NCBI RefSeq assembly: GCF_014333615.1
Contig: NZ_JACSCY010000005.1
Location: 62,001-126,000 of the forward strand
From: Hymenobacter citatus
GTDB lineage: Bacteria; Bacteroidota; Bacteroidia; Cytophagales; Hymenobacteraceae
Reading direction: 5' to 3'
DNA length: 64,000 nt
Shown here: positions 26,874 to 34,738 of the stretch, in pieces
How positions within the stretch are numbered: position 1 is the stretch's first letter
Layout of the letters: the number at the start of each line of letters is the position of its first letter
The notes under the pieces: model-generated
Told to the model about the DNA's origin: nothing
Database searches by the model: none
Seen by the model: only the letters and a program-made list of their open reading frames with translations
Position numbers and translations under genes: made by a program

Positions 26874-27854
26874 CTAAGCTACACCTAACCTTTTGGCAAT
26901 TGGCAAGAACAGACTAATAGCTTCTTCAACATTAGGCCTACTTGACTTATCCTGGAGCAGCATTTTTCTTATTGCATCAAATATATCTTCAGAGTCTTCA
27001 ATAGGCATGTTAACAAGCTCTAACTGTCCTACAGGTATTTTATTAGTAAATATGTACCAAAAAACTTTACCTAATTGAAAAACATCTGATTTATCATCTA
27101 CAATACAATCTACTCCCGCGGTATATGAAGCTTTCCAAGAAATATTTCTTTCAGCATAATACTTATTAATTGCTTCAGGAGCTTCCCATCCGTATGCACC
27201 AAGTCTCTTTTTTAGTTCTGGATGAGTTTCCTGCCTGAATTTAACCAGACCTAAATCAGCTACTTTACATTCGTTGTTACACATTAACAAATTATCGTGT
27301 TTAATATCACGATGGTAAACCCCTATATTATGTAACTCACGAAGGCCTCTCAACAAGTCATAGCATATCAATACTTTTTGTTGTGGTTTCAAATTACCTG
27401 ACAACAGATGATTACTCAAATCTGAGTCAGCATATTCCATAACATAGTACATGTAGTCATACTTACCGATACGACAAAGCCCCTTTTCTATTAGCTCAAT
27501 CACTCTTTTGCATTTATTATCTCGAGCTAACTCTAATGCCTTTATTTCTCTAGAAAAAAGGTTTAGTATATTATCATTATCTGCATCATCTATGTCATAT
27601 GCACATATTTTCATTATAAACATACCTGCTGGCTGGCCACTACCTAAGCTAACTAATCGTATAACGTTTGAATGTGCGCCTTTGCTACCTGGCTTATTAC
27701 CATTTAGATATTTTGCTTCATAGTCTCCTATACCAAGGGTTATTACGTTATTTATTTTTTTACGAGATAACTCCAAGTCGTATCTATCATTAATAAAAAC
27801 ATCTCTAGGAAAAAGAACTGGCCTTTCTTCGAACTGACTTCTTAAGCTTGCCAT
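26874..27854 (-). CDS. Cytoplasmic eukaryotic-type Ser/Thr protein kinase, last gene of the defence operon
   Basis: The 326-residue protein is essentially a bare kinase domain. A glycine-loop-like GSKGAHSNVIRLV precedes the ATP-anchoring Lys82 (FIMKICAY) and its partner Glu103 (REIKAL). The catalytic loop is YHRDIKHDNLL (His181-Arg-Asp183, Lys185, Asn188), the Mg motif is ADLGL (Asp200, DLG variant of DFG) and the activation segment ends WEAPE. No transmembrane helix or PASTA domain is present, which sets it apart from PknB housekeeping kinases. It starts 13 bp after the DUF262 gene and is clearly part of the five-gene leftward operon. By analogy with kinases in other phage-defence systems (for example PglW and Stk2), I infer that it acts as an effector or regulator. 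Confidence 0.9.
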   Translation of the reverse strand: MASLRSQFEERPVLFPRDVFINDRYDLELSRKKINNVITLGIGDYEAKYLNGNKPGSKGAHSNVIRLVSLGSGQPAGMFIMKICAYDIDDADNDNILNLFSREIKALELARDNKCKRVIELIEKGLCRIGKYDYMYYVMEYADSDLSNHLLSGNLKPQQKVLICYDLLRGLRELHNIGVYHRDIKHDNLLMCNNECKVADLGLVKFRQETHPELKKRLGAYGWEAPEAINKYYAERNISWKASYTAGVDCIVDDKSDVFQLGKVFWYIFTNKIPVGQLELVNMPIEDSEDIFDAIRKMLLQDKSSRPNVEEAISLFLPIAKRLGVA

Positions 27855-27867
27855 AAAAATATACTAT

Positions 27868-28956
27868 CTATTTCAAACCGTTCAATTTCTTTATATCAAA
27901 TGTTGTATATGCCTTGGCTGTAGAAGGATTCTTTATTATCATACAAACAGAGCCCAATTCAAAATATTCCTGAATTTGCTTCTGCTCTTTACTCTGCTTG
28001 GTTCCATCACCAAGCAAAATAGATTTTAATATTGCGTATCTTTTTAATCTGGCTGCTTTAGAATTAGACTGCGTTATGCAATTACGAGCATATTCTTTGA
28101 GAGGCAAGCAAGCACTATCAGCAGGAGATATATACTGAGCTATTACTAGCAAAATATCATAAATATATTTATAATCACTGCTACTCAACTGAGGATTTTC
28201 ATTAATAAATTGAAATAATGTATAAAAATCATTTCTTTGCTTAAACCTAGTTTTATTAATAGGGAATTTTTTATCAAGCAGCGTTAGTGTTTTTATTATC
28301 TTTTCAAACGACTTAGTAGTCGTTTGAACTTGCGAATCATTTATATCCTTTTCATAAGTCTTATCAACAGTTTCTTTCTTATCCGTTATTACACCTGATA
28401 TTAAATATGTTGTTAGTTCAGAGACTAAATCTACATCATTCATCCTATTAACAGATGAATTCGTAAACAATCCTAAATCTTGAAAATCCTTAAAACCAGC
28501 TAAACTTTCATTTAACTTCAAAAATTTTGTATCGAAAAACTCCCCTTTTTTTAACTCCGGATTATTAAGTTTCAATCCAGATTTATTAACTTTTGTATAA
28601 AAAACTTCTATAATATCATCTTCATCCACCTTTACCAAAATAGTAATAGGCAATTCGTATTCTAAAAACTGTTTTCCTTCGGGTGTATTTTCAATATTAG
28701 ACTGGTTTTCGTTAAAATAATTAATAATAGTCCTGCATCTTTGCTGACCATCCACTACCTCATATTTATTTGGGTCTCTCTCATAGAGAAAAATTGTTGG
28801 CAGAGGAAACCCCCTTTTAATAGAATCAATCAAGTCTTGCTGGTCTCTAGAGGACCATATAAAATTTCTTTGATAATTAGGGGCCAAATTCAGGCTATTG
28901 CTTTTATGCGCATCTAAAAGCTGCTTAATCGACCACTGTGTATGGTTAAAGTTCAT
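27868..28956 (-). CDS. Stand-alone DUF262 (ParB/Srx-like) protein
   Basis: The 362-residue protein has the DUF262 signature. YQRNFIWSSRDQQDLIDSI (residues 28-46) is followed by PLPTIFLYER and the DGQQR motif at 69-73 (VVDGQQRCRTI). The family includes GmrS of GmrSD and the N-terminal part of SspE, where it acts as a nucleotidase or phosphorothioate sensor. Here no DUF1524 HNH nuclease domain follows: the C-terminal 150 residues are helical, with no H-N-H pattern. It begins 9 bp after the PP-loop gene and ends 13 bp before the kinase gene. I infer a sensing or NTPase role, with the killing step supplied by another protein. Confidence 0.88.
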   Translation of the reverse strand: MNFNHTQWSIKQLLDAHKSNSLNLAPNYQRNFIWSSRDQQDLIDSIKRGFPLPTIFLYERDPNKYEVVDGQQRCRTIINYFNENQSNIENTPEGKQFLEYELPITILVKVDEDDIIEVFYTKVNKSGLKLNNPELKKGEFFDTKFLKLNESLAGFKDFQDLGLFTNSSVNRMNDVDLVSELTTYLISGVITDKKETVDKTYEKDINDSQVQTTTKSFEKIIKTLTLLDKKFPINKTRFKQRNDFYTLFQFINENPQLSSSDYKYIYDILLVIAQYISPADSACLPLKEYARNCITQSNSKAARLKRYAILKSILLGDGTKQSKEQKQIQEYFELGSVCMIIKNPSTAKAYTTFDIKKLNGLK

Positions 28957-28965
28957 AGTTTTATC

Positions 28966-30069
28966 TTAAATGAAACAAGATGCACATCCTTCTTCCTCTG
29001 CCTCATCGATAATATCGAGAAGATATATGGATGATGATGCTGTTTTCTTTGAAGCCTTTTTTATTGCATCTAATTTAATTTGACGTACACGTTCTGGTTT
29101 TGCCAATTCAACTAGAGATTCTTCCATCCAAGTGTAGCCCTGACGCTCATATTCCATCGCGCGTGCAAATAAATCAGGATGCTGCTCATATAGCCATACC
29201 CATTCTATTTTCTGTTGGAAGAAGCAGAAGAAGCAACCTGAACGGCTACGGGAATATTCTCCTTTCTGCCCATCTACTTCGAATTCTATCTTCTCATAAT
29301 ATGCTGGTACTCCTACGCCGCTGTCGCGTAGAATACGGAAAATATCGTCTCGTACTAATGTATCTTCATTATCTAAGAGAGCAAATTCTGAGGTTTTTGC
29401 CAATGGATATAATGTTTCCTGTAGCACCTCAAAGGCTGCTTTATTAAATGCAGCAATACCAGCATCTAAAAGTAGATTTAACTTGTGCGTCTGGTTGAAA
29501 CTCCGTGACAATGGCGTTGCAACAGCAGCTAATATTCTTGCTTGTTTCTCGGTTAAATCTTGCTTCTCGTATGCTTTTACCAACTTAGAAAGAGAGTCTA
29601 CATGTAGTACTTTTTGTATCACATCCTCACTCCAAATATTACGGCGGAATGGAAATATGGACTGTATATTAGACTTTCTAGATATATAACCTTCGCGGTC
29701 CTCATCTCCTCTAATGCCTACATAAGACACTACGGGGTCGTTACCTACAAATTTCTCGAAAGGCTCGAGCTTAAGTTTTTTGGTACACCAGCGGGCACTC
29801 GACGAAGGCAAATAGCCACCATACACTTGCACGAAGTGGTCGAAGGAATTTTCTGGGCTATCAGCTGCGGCTCTTTCTACCTTAATCTTCTTGCCTAGGT
29901 AGTTTTCCAGGTTACTAATGAGAGTATAAGTCTCCTCAAGCTCCTTACCAGTATCGCAGAAGTAATACTCTATATCCAGCTGAGGATACTTGCTCCTCAA
30001 GTAGATAGCTAAAGCAGCACTGTCCTTGCCGCCTGATATACCTAGTACGTGACGTATGTTACTGCTCAT
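28966..30069 (-). CDS. sspD: PAPS-reductase-family PP-loop ATPase, DndC/SspD-like DNA sulfur-modification enzyme
   Basis: The 367-residue protein has the PP-loop SGGKDS (12-17), then CDTGKELEETY (36-48), and WCTKKLKLEP with Cys95, the phosphoadenosine-phosphosulfate-reductase pattern. A long middle insertion (about 145-255) separates it from a C-terminal GCFFC pair (Cys279, Cys282). DndC and SspD are ATP pyrophosphatases of this family, and Fe-S clusters are known in DndC. A further CxxC (Cys362, Cys365) ends the protein. Because it overlaps the SspC-like gene and is followed by DUF262, DNA phosphorothioation is a better fit than sulfate assimilation. The ATG at 30069 is preceded by a GTG at 30072; both lie inside the end of the upstream gene (overlap 11 bp). 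Confidence 0.88.
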   Translation of the reverse strand: MSSNIRHVLGISGGKDSAALAIYLRSKYPQLDIEYYFCDTGKELEETYTLISNLENYLGKKIKVERAAADSPENSFDHFVQVYGGYLPSSSARWCTKKLKLEPFEKFVGNDPVVSYVGIRGDEDREGYISRKSNIQSIFPFRRNIWSEDVIQKVLHVDSLSKLVKAYEKQDLTEKQARILAAVATPLSRSFNQTHKLNLLLDAGIAAFNKAAFEVLQETLYPLAKTSEFALLDNEDTLVRDDIFRILRDSGVGVPAYYEKIEFEVDGQKGEYSRSRSGCFFCFFQQKIEWVWLYEQHPDLFARAMEYERQGYTWMEESLVELAKPERVRQIKLDAIKKASKKTASSSIYLLDIIDEAEEEGCASCFI

Positions 30070-33000
30070 CACTTAATTGCTCCTTTATCAACCTAGCCAA
30101 GATAGCTAGGCTACGGTGTTTATCCTCTCCGAGCATCTCTCGTATCTTCCCTTCAAGCGTAGCATCCTCCTTGCTGGATACTTTAGGACGGCGAATAATC
30201 CTGGCTTTTTGTTGCTCACCAAACGCTGATATTTCCAAGCGAAATGCATCTTCTTGGTCAATATCAATATTGGCGTTAGCTAAATCACATAGGTTATCTA
30301 GCTGGTTTACATACTGCTGGAAACGCTCTTGAAATAGAAGTTCATCGCTGTCTTCAAAATCTTTGAGACTTTTCTTAAGCAGCGCGTTAGCCATGGAGTT
30401 TAACCATGTTTCTCGGTCATCCAGCTCAGACATCAGTCGCTCCCGAAATACCTTAAGCTCAGAAGGCAAACGATAAGCAGATAAACCTTTAAAACGCCTT
30501 TGCAAAGATGTTTTGTATTGCTCAAGTACTGGTTGAGTACCCACTACATTTTTAGCAATAAAGCTTTCTAGACGTTGCAGCAAAGCAGAATAAGCATTGC
30601 GAAGTTTATTGATGGCTTCTTGTAATGCAGGTATGTACTTTTCACGAGCAGAGGTATTTTGCTGTAGCTCTTGGATGCTAAAACCCAGTGCTCTTGGAAA
30701 AGCATCGAAAAAGGCCGCTTCAGGGTCCTTTGCACGAACAACTGCTTCACGCAGGCGGATTGCGCTAGAAGGTAGCTTACGCGTCCTCTGAGTGTAGGAA
30801 GGTAGTTGCCGGTAAAACGTTAGGAAGGGTTTGATAGACTCTATAAAACCCACATTAGATACCTGTTCTGCAGGCGACAACTGTAGTAGCTGCCGATAGT
30901 CGTTGAACAAGGCTAATTTCTCTTCTTCCAGTGAGAAGGCTTTTATGGAATACTGAGTAGGATTCTTTGTAAAAAGGTCAACTACTTCTGGCGTTAACTC
31001 AGGAATGTATCTGTCTTGCTCACCGTACAAAGCGTATTCATGTCGTTTCATGAATAGGAAAGTTGGTAGCCAAAAGTCAATAAACCCTTGCTTAAGCTTC
31101 AGAGGCTTTTGCTGTAGCTTCTGTACAAAATCGGATAAACGCAATGGTCCATCCTGAGTACTACTCAAGAACCGCTCGCTAGCTTGCCATAACGGCGTGA
31201 ATGACTCCTCTACAGGAGCAGCTAATGTATATTCCCCATTACTTACTTGATGAATACCTGTCTGTTTGAGAAGTGACAGATATATAGTTTTCTCTGGTGG
31301 ATACTTCTTTGGTTCAAACCCTAAATCTTCCCACTGCCAGTTCGTGAAAAGTGCGCGCACATAGCTCTTACGAGCTGTAGCAATTGCCGATGAAAGCTTA
31401 GTACGGTTTACTAGCTCACTTCTAAATTGAGGAGTAGCGCTGTACACCTCATGAGCTATATGAGACAGACAACGGTTAAATTCTCGCCGACCTTGAAAGC
31501 TTGGCTTAGTAGGCCCTTGCGGACCATTAAAAAACCACTCTATATCCTTGCTATCCTTTTTATAAAGACTATCAAGAACATAATGATTTAGCAGCGCCTG
31601 TTGATGGTTAAGTATCCCGTCTAACTCACGAATTGCTACTCGGTCATTGAAGTTCTCCTCTTTTACCTTGGCAATCTTGTCAATTTCACGAATAAGCTTT
31701 TTGATTTCACCTGACCGACGATATAGCCCATACAATACCGCGTCGTGTCGGTCACCAACAGTTTGTCGTAGAGTCTCTGGAGTAAGAGAGTCTGAGAAAA
31801 TCAGGTTAACAAAACCATCTACTTCTCCCTGAGGAACCTCTAGCAGGACATGGTCTGTAACGCGTATTTCAAAAATACGCGGAGTACCTTTCTTGAAGGT
31901 CACTTCTTTAGCTGCCACATACGGAAAGATGAAAAGGTCTTTGAGCCGCTTAGCTACATCAGTAACCTGTTCTACAAGTTGCCCTGCTGCATCGATAGCT
32001 AAATCGATATCAAGGTCAGTTCCTTCAAATAAGATGTAACTCTTCTTATGGTTTACAAAGCGAATAAGCTTGTGTTTTTCTAGTGCCTCTAAAATGGCAC
32101 CAGGGTCACTCATACCCAGGCTTAGTGCAGCATAAGCAGTTATAAATTTGCGGTTGATTTCTGCTCCCGCAGGCGAAAAAATTGATAGTAGACCAATCGT
32201 CTTTACAAGCTTACGTGCATCTTCTATTCCTTCCTCTAGAAGACCTTCTAATCTATCTAGAGTAGTTTTTATACTTGCCCAAACACCATAATGTGGGTTG
32301 TAGCGAGATGAAAGAAGAGAGTAGTAATGGTGAATCAGATAATCGTGTATACTGCTCAGACCATAGTATACATCCTCTTCTGTATGGTCTTGAATACCTA
32401 AGTAATCATTAGACTCTAAGAAGGAAAAAAGAGAGCGTTCGTTTTGGCCATACTTCTGTAATGCTAATACTAGAATGGCAGCCGAAAGTATATCTAGTGG
32501 CCATACTCGTTGCTGTACCTCTAAAGTAAAATAGTCATGTAGAGGAAATACTTTAGCCGCTTTAATAGCTTCAAACAGTTGCTTGCCACTATTAGAATTA
32601 GATTCGGTCGCTACGTTCTTCTCAGATAGCCGTTGAGAAGCTAAGTAAAGAAGTTGCTCTACAGGTTCGTTAAAAGTCAGTTCCTTTAGTCGCCCTTTTA
32701 CCTTTTCCCACTCTTGCTGCTGAGTTCGCTTTAATGATTGAGCGTACGAACTCACATCTTGATGCACAGTAGTTACCAACATGACGTTTTTATCTACGTC
32801 ATTGATATACTCTGCCAGCTCCTGTATGAAATATAGCTCTGCTTCAGGATTCTCCTTTACCGCGTACTCTAAGAACTTACCAAACTCATCTACTACTATG
32901 ACTAATGCTTGGCCCTTTTTAGCTAATAGTTGAACCTGCTGGTCAATAGCCTCAATCACATCAGCTGATGTAGCATCTTCAGTTAGATTCGGTGAGAAGT

Positions 33001-33310
33001 AAGCAGCGAATACTTCTTTTAAGGAAGCATACTGGCCTACAAACTGTTCAAATCGGAATGAGGTGATGTGACGAAAAGCGACATCAGATTTGAAATAGTC
33101 TTTCTGCCGTGTTAGAGTTTGCTCGAAAGCCCAAAGAAATGCTGATTTACCTGTTCCGTATGCTCCTACTATATTAAAGCAGTGAATGCCCGCCAGGTAA
33201 TTACTCACTAGCTGCCCAAACACAGTAACGGCATTTGGAGTAGGGACATAGACCAAATCTTGGCCTGCATCTCGGTTAATATTAACCGATAGACTGTGCT
33301 TCTTGGCCAT
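30059..33310 (-). CDS. sspC: Large P-loop ATPase, SspC-like
   Basis: The 1083-residue protein has an N-terminal AAA-type P-loop with Walker A GAYGTGKSA (49-57) and Walker B VIVVDEFGKF (137-146). About 850 mainly helical residues without a known catalytic motif follow. Large single ATPases of this type occur in SspBCD, BREX (BrxC/PglY) and Dpt systems. Its flanking by DUF4007 and PAPS-reductase genes, with translational overlaps on both sides (29 bp and 11 bp), points to SspC. In such systems the ATPase is thought to power the DNA modification or recognition step. No transmembrane segment is visible. Confidence 0.82.
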   Translation of the reverse strand: MAKKHSLSVNINRDAGQDLVYVPTPNAVTVFGQLVSNYLAGIHCFNIVGAYGTGKSAFLWAFEQTLTRQKDYFKSDVAFRHITSFRFEQFVGQYASLKEVFAAYFSPNLTEDATSADVIEAIDQQVQLLAKKGQALVIVVDEFGKFLEYAVKENPEAELYFIQELAEYINDVDKNVMLVTTVHQDVSSYAQSLKRTQQQEWEKVKGRLKELTFNEPVEQLLYLASQRLSEKNVATESNSNSGKQLFEAIKAAKVFPLHDYFTLEVQQRVWPLDILSAAILVLALQKYGQNERSLFSFLESNDYLGIQDHTEEDVYYGLSSIHDYLIHHYYSLLSSRYNPHYGVWASIKTTLDRLEGLLEEGIEDARKLVKTIGLLSIFSPAGAEINRKFITAYAALSLGMSDPGAILEALEKHKLIRFVNHKKSYILFEGTDLDIDLAIDAAGQLVEQVTDVAKRLKDLFIFPYVAAKEVTFKKGTPRIFEIRVTDHVLLEVPQGEVDGFVNLIFSDSLTPETLRQTVGDRHDAVLYGLYRRSGEIKKLIREIDKIAKVKEENFNDRVAIRELDGILNHQQALLNHYVLDSLYKKDSKDIEWFFNGPQGPTKPSFQGRREFNRCLSHIAHEVYSATPQFRSELVNRTKLSSAIATARKSYVRALFTNWQWEDLGFEPKKYPPEKTIYLSLLKQTGIHQVSNGEYTLAAPVEESFTPLWQASERFLSSTQDGPLRLSDFVQKLQQKPLKLKQGFIDFWLPTFLFMKRHEYALYGEQDRYIPELTPEVVDLFTKNPTQYSIKAFSLEEEKLALFNDYRQLLQLSPAEQVSNVGFIESIKPFLTFYRQLPSYTQRTRKLPSSAIRLREAVVRAKDPEAAFFDAFPRALGFSIQELQQNTSAREKYIPALQEAINKLRNAYSALLQRLESFIAKNVVGTQPVLEQYKTSLQRRFKGLSAYRLPSELKVFRERLMSELDDRETWLNSMANALLKKSLKDFEDSDELLFQERFQQYVNQLDNLCDLANANIDIDQEDAFRLEISAFGEQQKARIIRRPKVSSKEDATLEGKIREMLGEDKHRSLAILARLIKEQLSDEQ

Positions 33311-34181
33311 AGTATGTTTTTAAGACCTCCTCTTGGGGAAGTAAATCTCTTTTGACTGTCAATGTGCGGTAACCCGCATTATTTGAGAATACAATAGCAG
33401 CTGGAAATCCGTCTTGCATCTCCTTAATCTTATCATATAAGCCCTTCTCATTAAGAGCGAATATTAACCCTGGCGAGTATGGAGCTGCTTCAAGCTCCCT
33501 GAAATTGATTGCATCTCCCCAAGTTGGATGGTTTAAGATTGATAATAATACCATCTGCCAAGGCAATTCATTGCGTTCTTGGCTGTCAATCTTATAGGTG
33601 AATGTTCGTTTACCAGTATCCAAGTCTTCCGATGGCTCTGCTGACATTAAAGACAAGTCTTGCAGCAATCCTGTAGATTCATCTTCAATATCATGCTTGC
33701 CTTTGTTACTAGGGGTTAAGTAGCTTCTAAGGAATACAGTGATGTCACTATCCACCGTATTTTCATTGAATCCTTCTCCTTCCTCTACACACCTGCGCTT
33801 AATAAATTGCATTAAATGCTGGCGAGTAAACTCGAAGCGCTCCTTCCTAAATTCGTTAAATATCAGGCTATAAATGGATGCCCTATTTGTTCTAACTAAC
33901 AAATAATGAAGAAGCCACAACGTAGCATTATCTTCTATATATGTGTCATACCCACTAGTAGATAACACATTGAAAGCAAGTGGCTGTAAATTGTCTTTAT
34001 CGTCGGTGATGCCAAACGCTCGTAACCAATACCGTATGGCGTCCACCATATTCTTACCTACACCAAGCTCCACTACAGCATCAGTATCAGTAAAACTATT
34101 TTCTTCATCACGTAGAAAATCGAAGCCCTTCTTCAACCAATCGTGCTTACAAAGAAAAGTGTTGTGACCGTGAAATAGCAT
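33282..34181 (-). CDS. sspB: DUF4007 family protein, SspB-like nicking component
   Basis: The 299-residue protein starts MLFHGHNTFLCKHDWLKKGF and continues with ..VELGVGKNMVDAIRYWLRAFGI, the N-terminal hallmark of DUF4007 (F.GHeTF..r..WL.K....lGvGknmv.aI.yW). SspB proteins of DNA phosphorothioation systems belong to this family, and SspB of Vibrio has been reported as a DNA nickase. The gene is first in the operon and its end overlaps the SspC-like gene by 29 bp. The ATG at 34181 is the only reasonable start. The promoter should lie in the 360 bp between it and the tRNA gene. Confidence 0.88.
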   Translation of the reverse strand: MLFHGHNTFLCKHDWLKKGFDFLRDEENSFTDTDAVVELGVGKNMVDAIRYWLRAFGITDDKDNLQPLAFNVLSTSGYDTYIEDNATLWLLHYLLVRTNRASIYSLIFNEFRKERFEFTRQHLMQFIKRRCVEEGEGFNENTVDSDITVFLRSYLTPSNKGKHDIEDESTGLLQDLSLMSAEPSEDLDTGKRTFTYKIDSQERNELPWQMVLLSILNHPTWGDAINFRELEAAPYSPGLIFALNEKGLYDKIKEMQDGFPAAIVFSNNAGYRTLTVKRDLLPQEEVLKTYYGQEAQSIG

Positions 34182-34543
34182 GTAAGCAGTTTTTATGCTA
34201 AGGTAAACAAGCCAAAAAGGCTATCCAATCAGTAGTCTAACTATCCAAGCATCATTTTGAATACTCTACCTCCAATCACCTTTACATCACTTATATAGTA
34301 AGAGACCTATTCTTTTCTGTTGTAGTGTCTCTGAGGATAAGCTTTAGCATTTGAACCCTTTTTGATAAAGGAGGAGCAGTTAGTAGCTCGTTGGGTTTGT
34401 AACCCACTAAAATAATTTAGCCTTTTATGCACTAGGCATTATATTCACAACGCTCTGAATATGGCCTTAACGTTCTATTAACGTCCTATGGACGCAAAAT
34501 ACAAAGGCCAAGTAACTCATTACGAATTACTTGGCCTCTTATA
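34182..34543. promoter_or_regulatory. Right end of the island: promoter region of the defence operon
   Basis: No gene is seen here. The stretch must contain the leftward promoter of the five-gene operon. Near its right edge it carries two AACGTTCTA-type repeats (34469-34489) like those near attL, and the hairpin that ends the tRNA transcript. I could not identify promoter boxes with confidence. Confidence 0.45.
34505..34537 (-). terminator. Island-borne terminator for the tRNA-Met gene
   Basis: AGGCCAAGTAA (34505-34515) pairs with TTACTTGGCCT (34527-34537). On the minus strand it directly follows the tRNA. It resembles the chromosomal hairpin at 19917-19956 (shared GGCCAA/TTGGCC core), so the element seems to supply a replacement terminator for the gene it disrupts. 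Confidence 0.55.
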
Positions 34544-34619
<76 letters not shown>

Positions 34620-34738
34620 CTGTTTGGTGATGCAAATGTAGGAATTTTATCGATAAAACGATATTTACGATTACAAAAACCTATAATTAATTACTGAACG
34701 CCTGATTATCAAATCATTATTTTTTCATTGAATCACTA

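Noticed and set aside
28966..30069. Assimilatory PAPS reductase (CysH)
   Set aside because: No other sulfate-assimilation genes are near, the protein has a long insertion, and it overlaps an SspC-like gene; the DndC/SspD group is the better fit.
20124..34181. Prophage or conjugative element
   Set aside because: No capsid, tail, terminase, relaxase or type IV secretion gene is visible, so I call it an integrated island or satellite instead.
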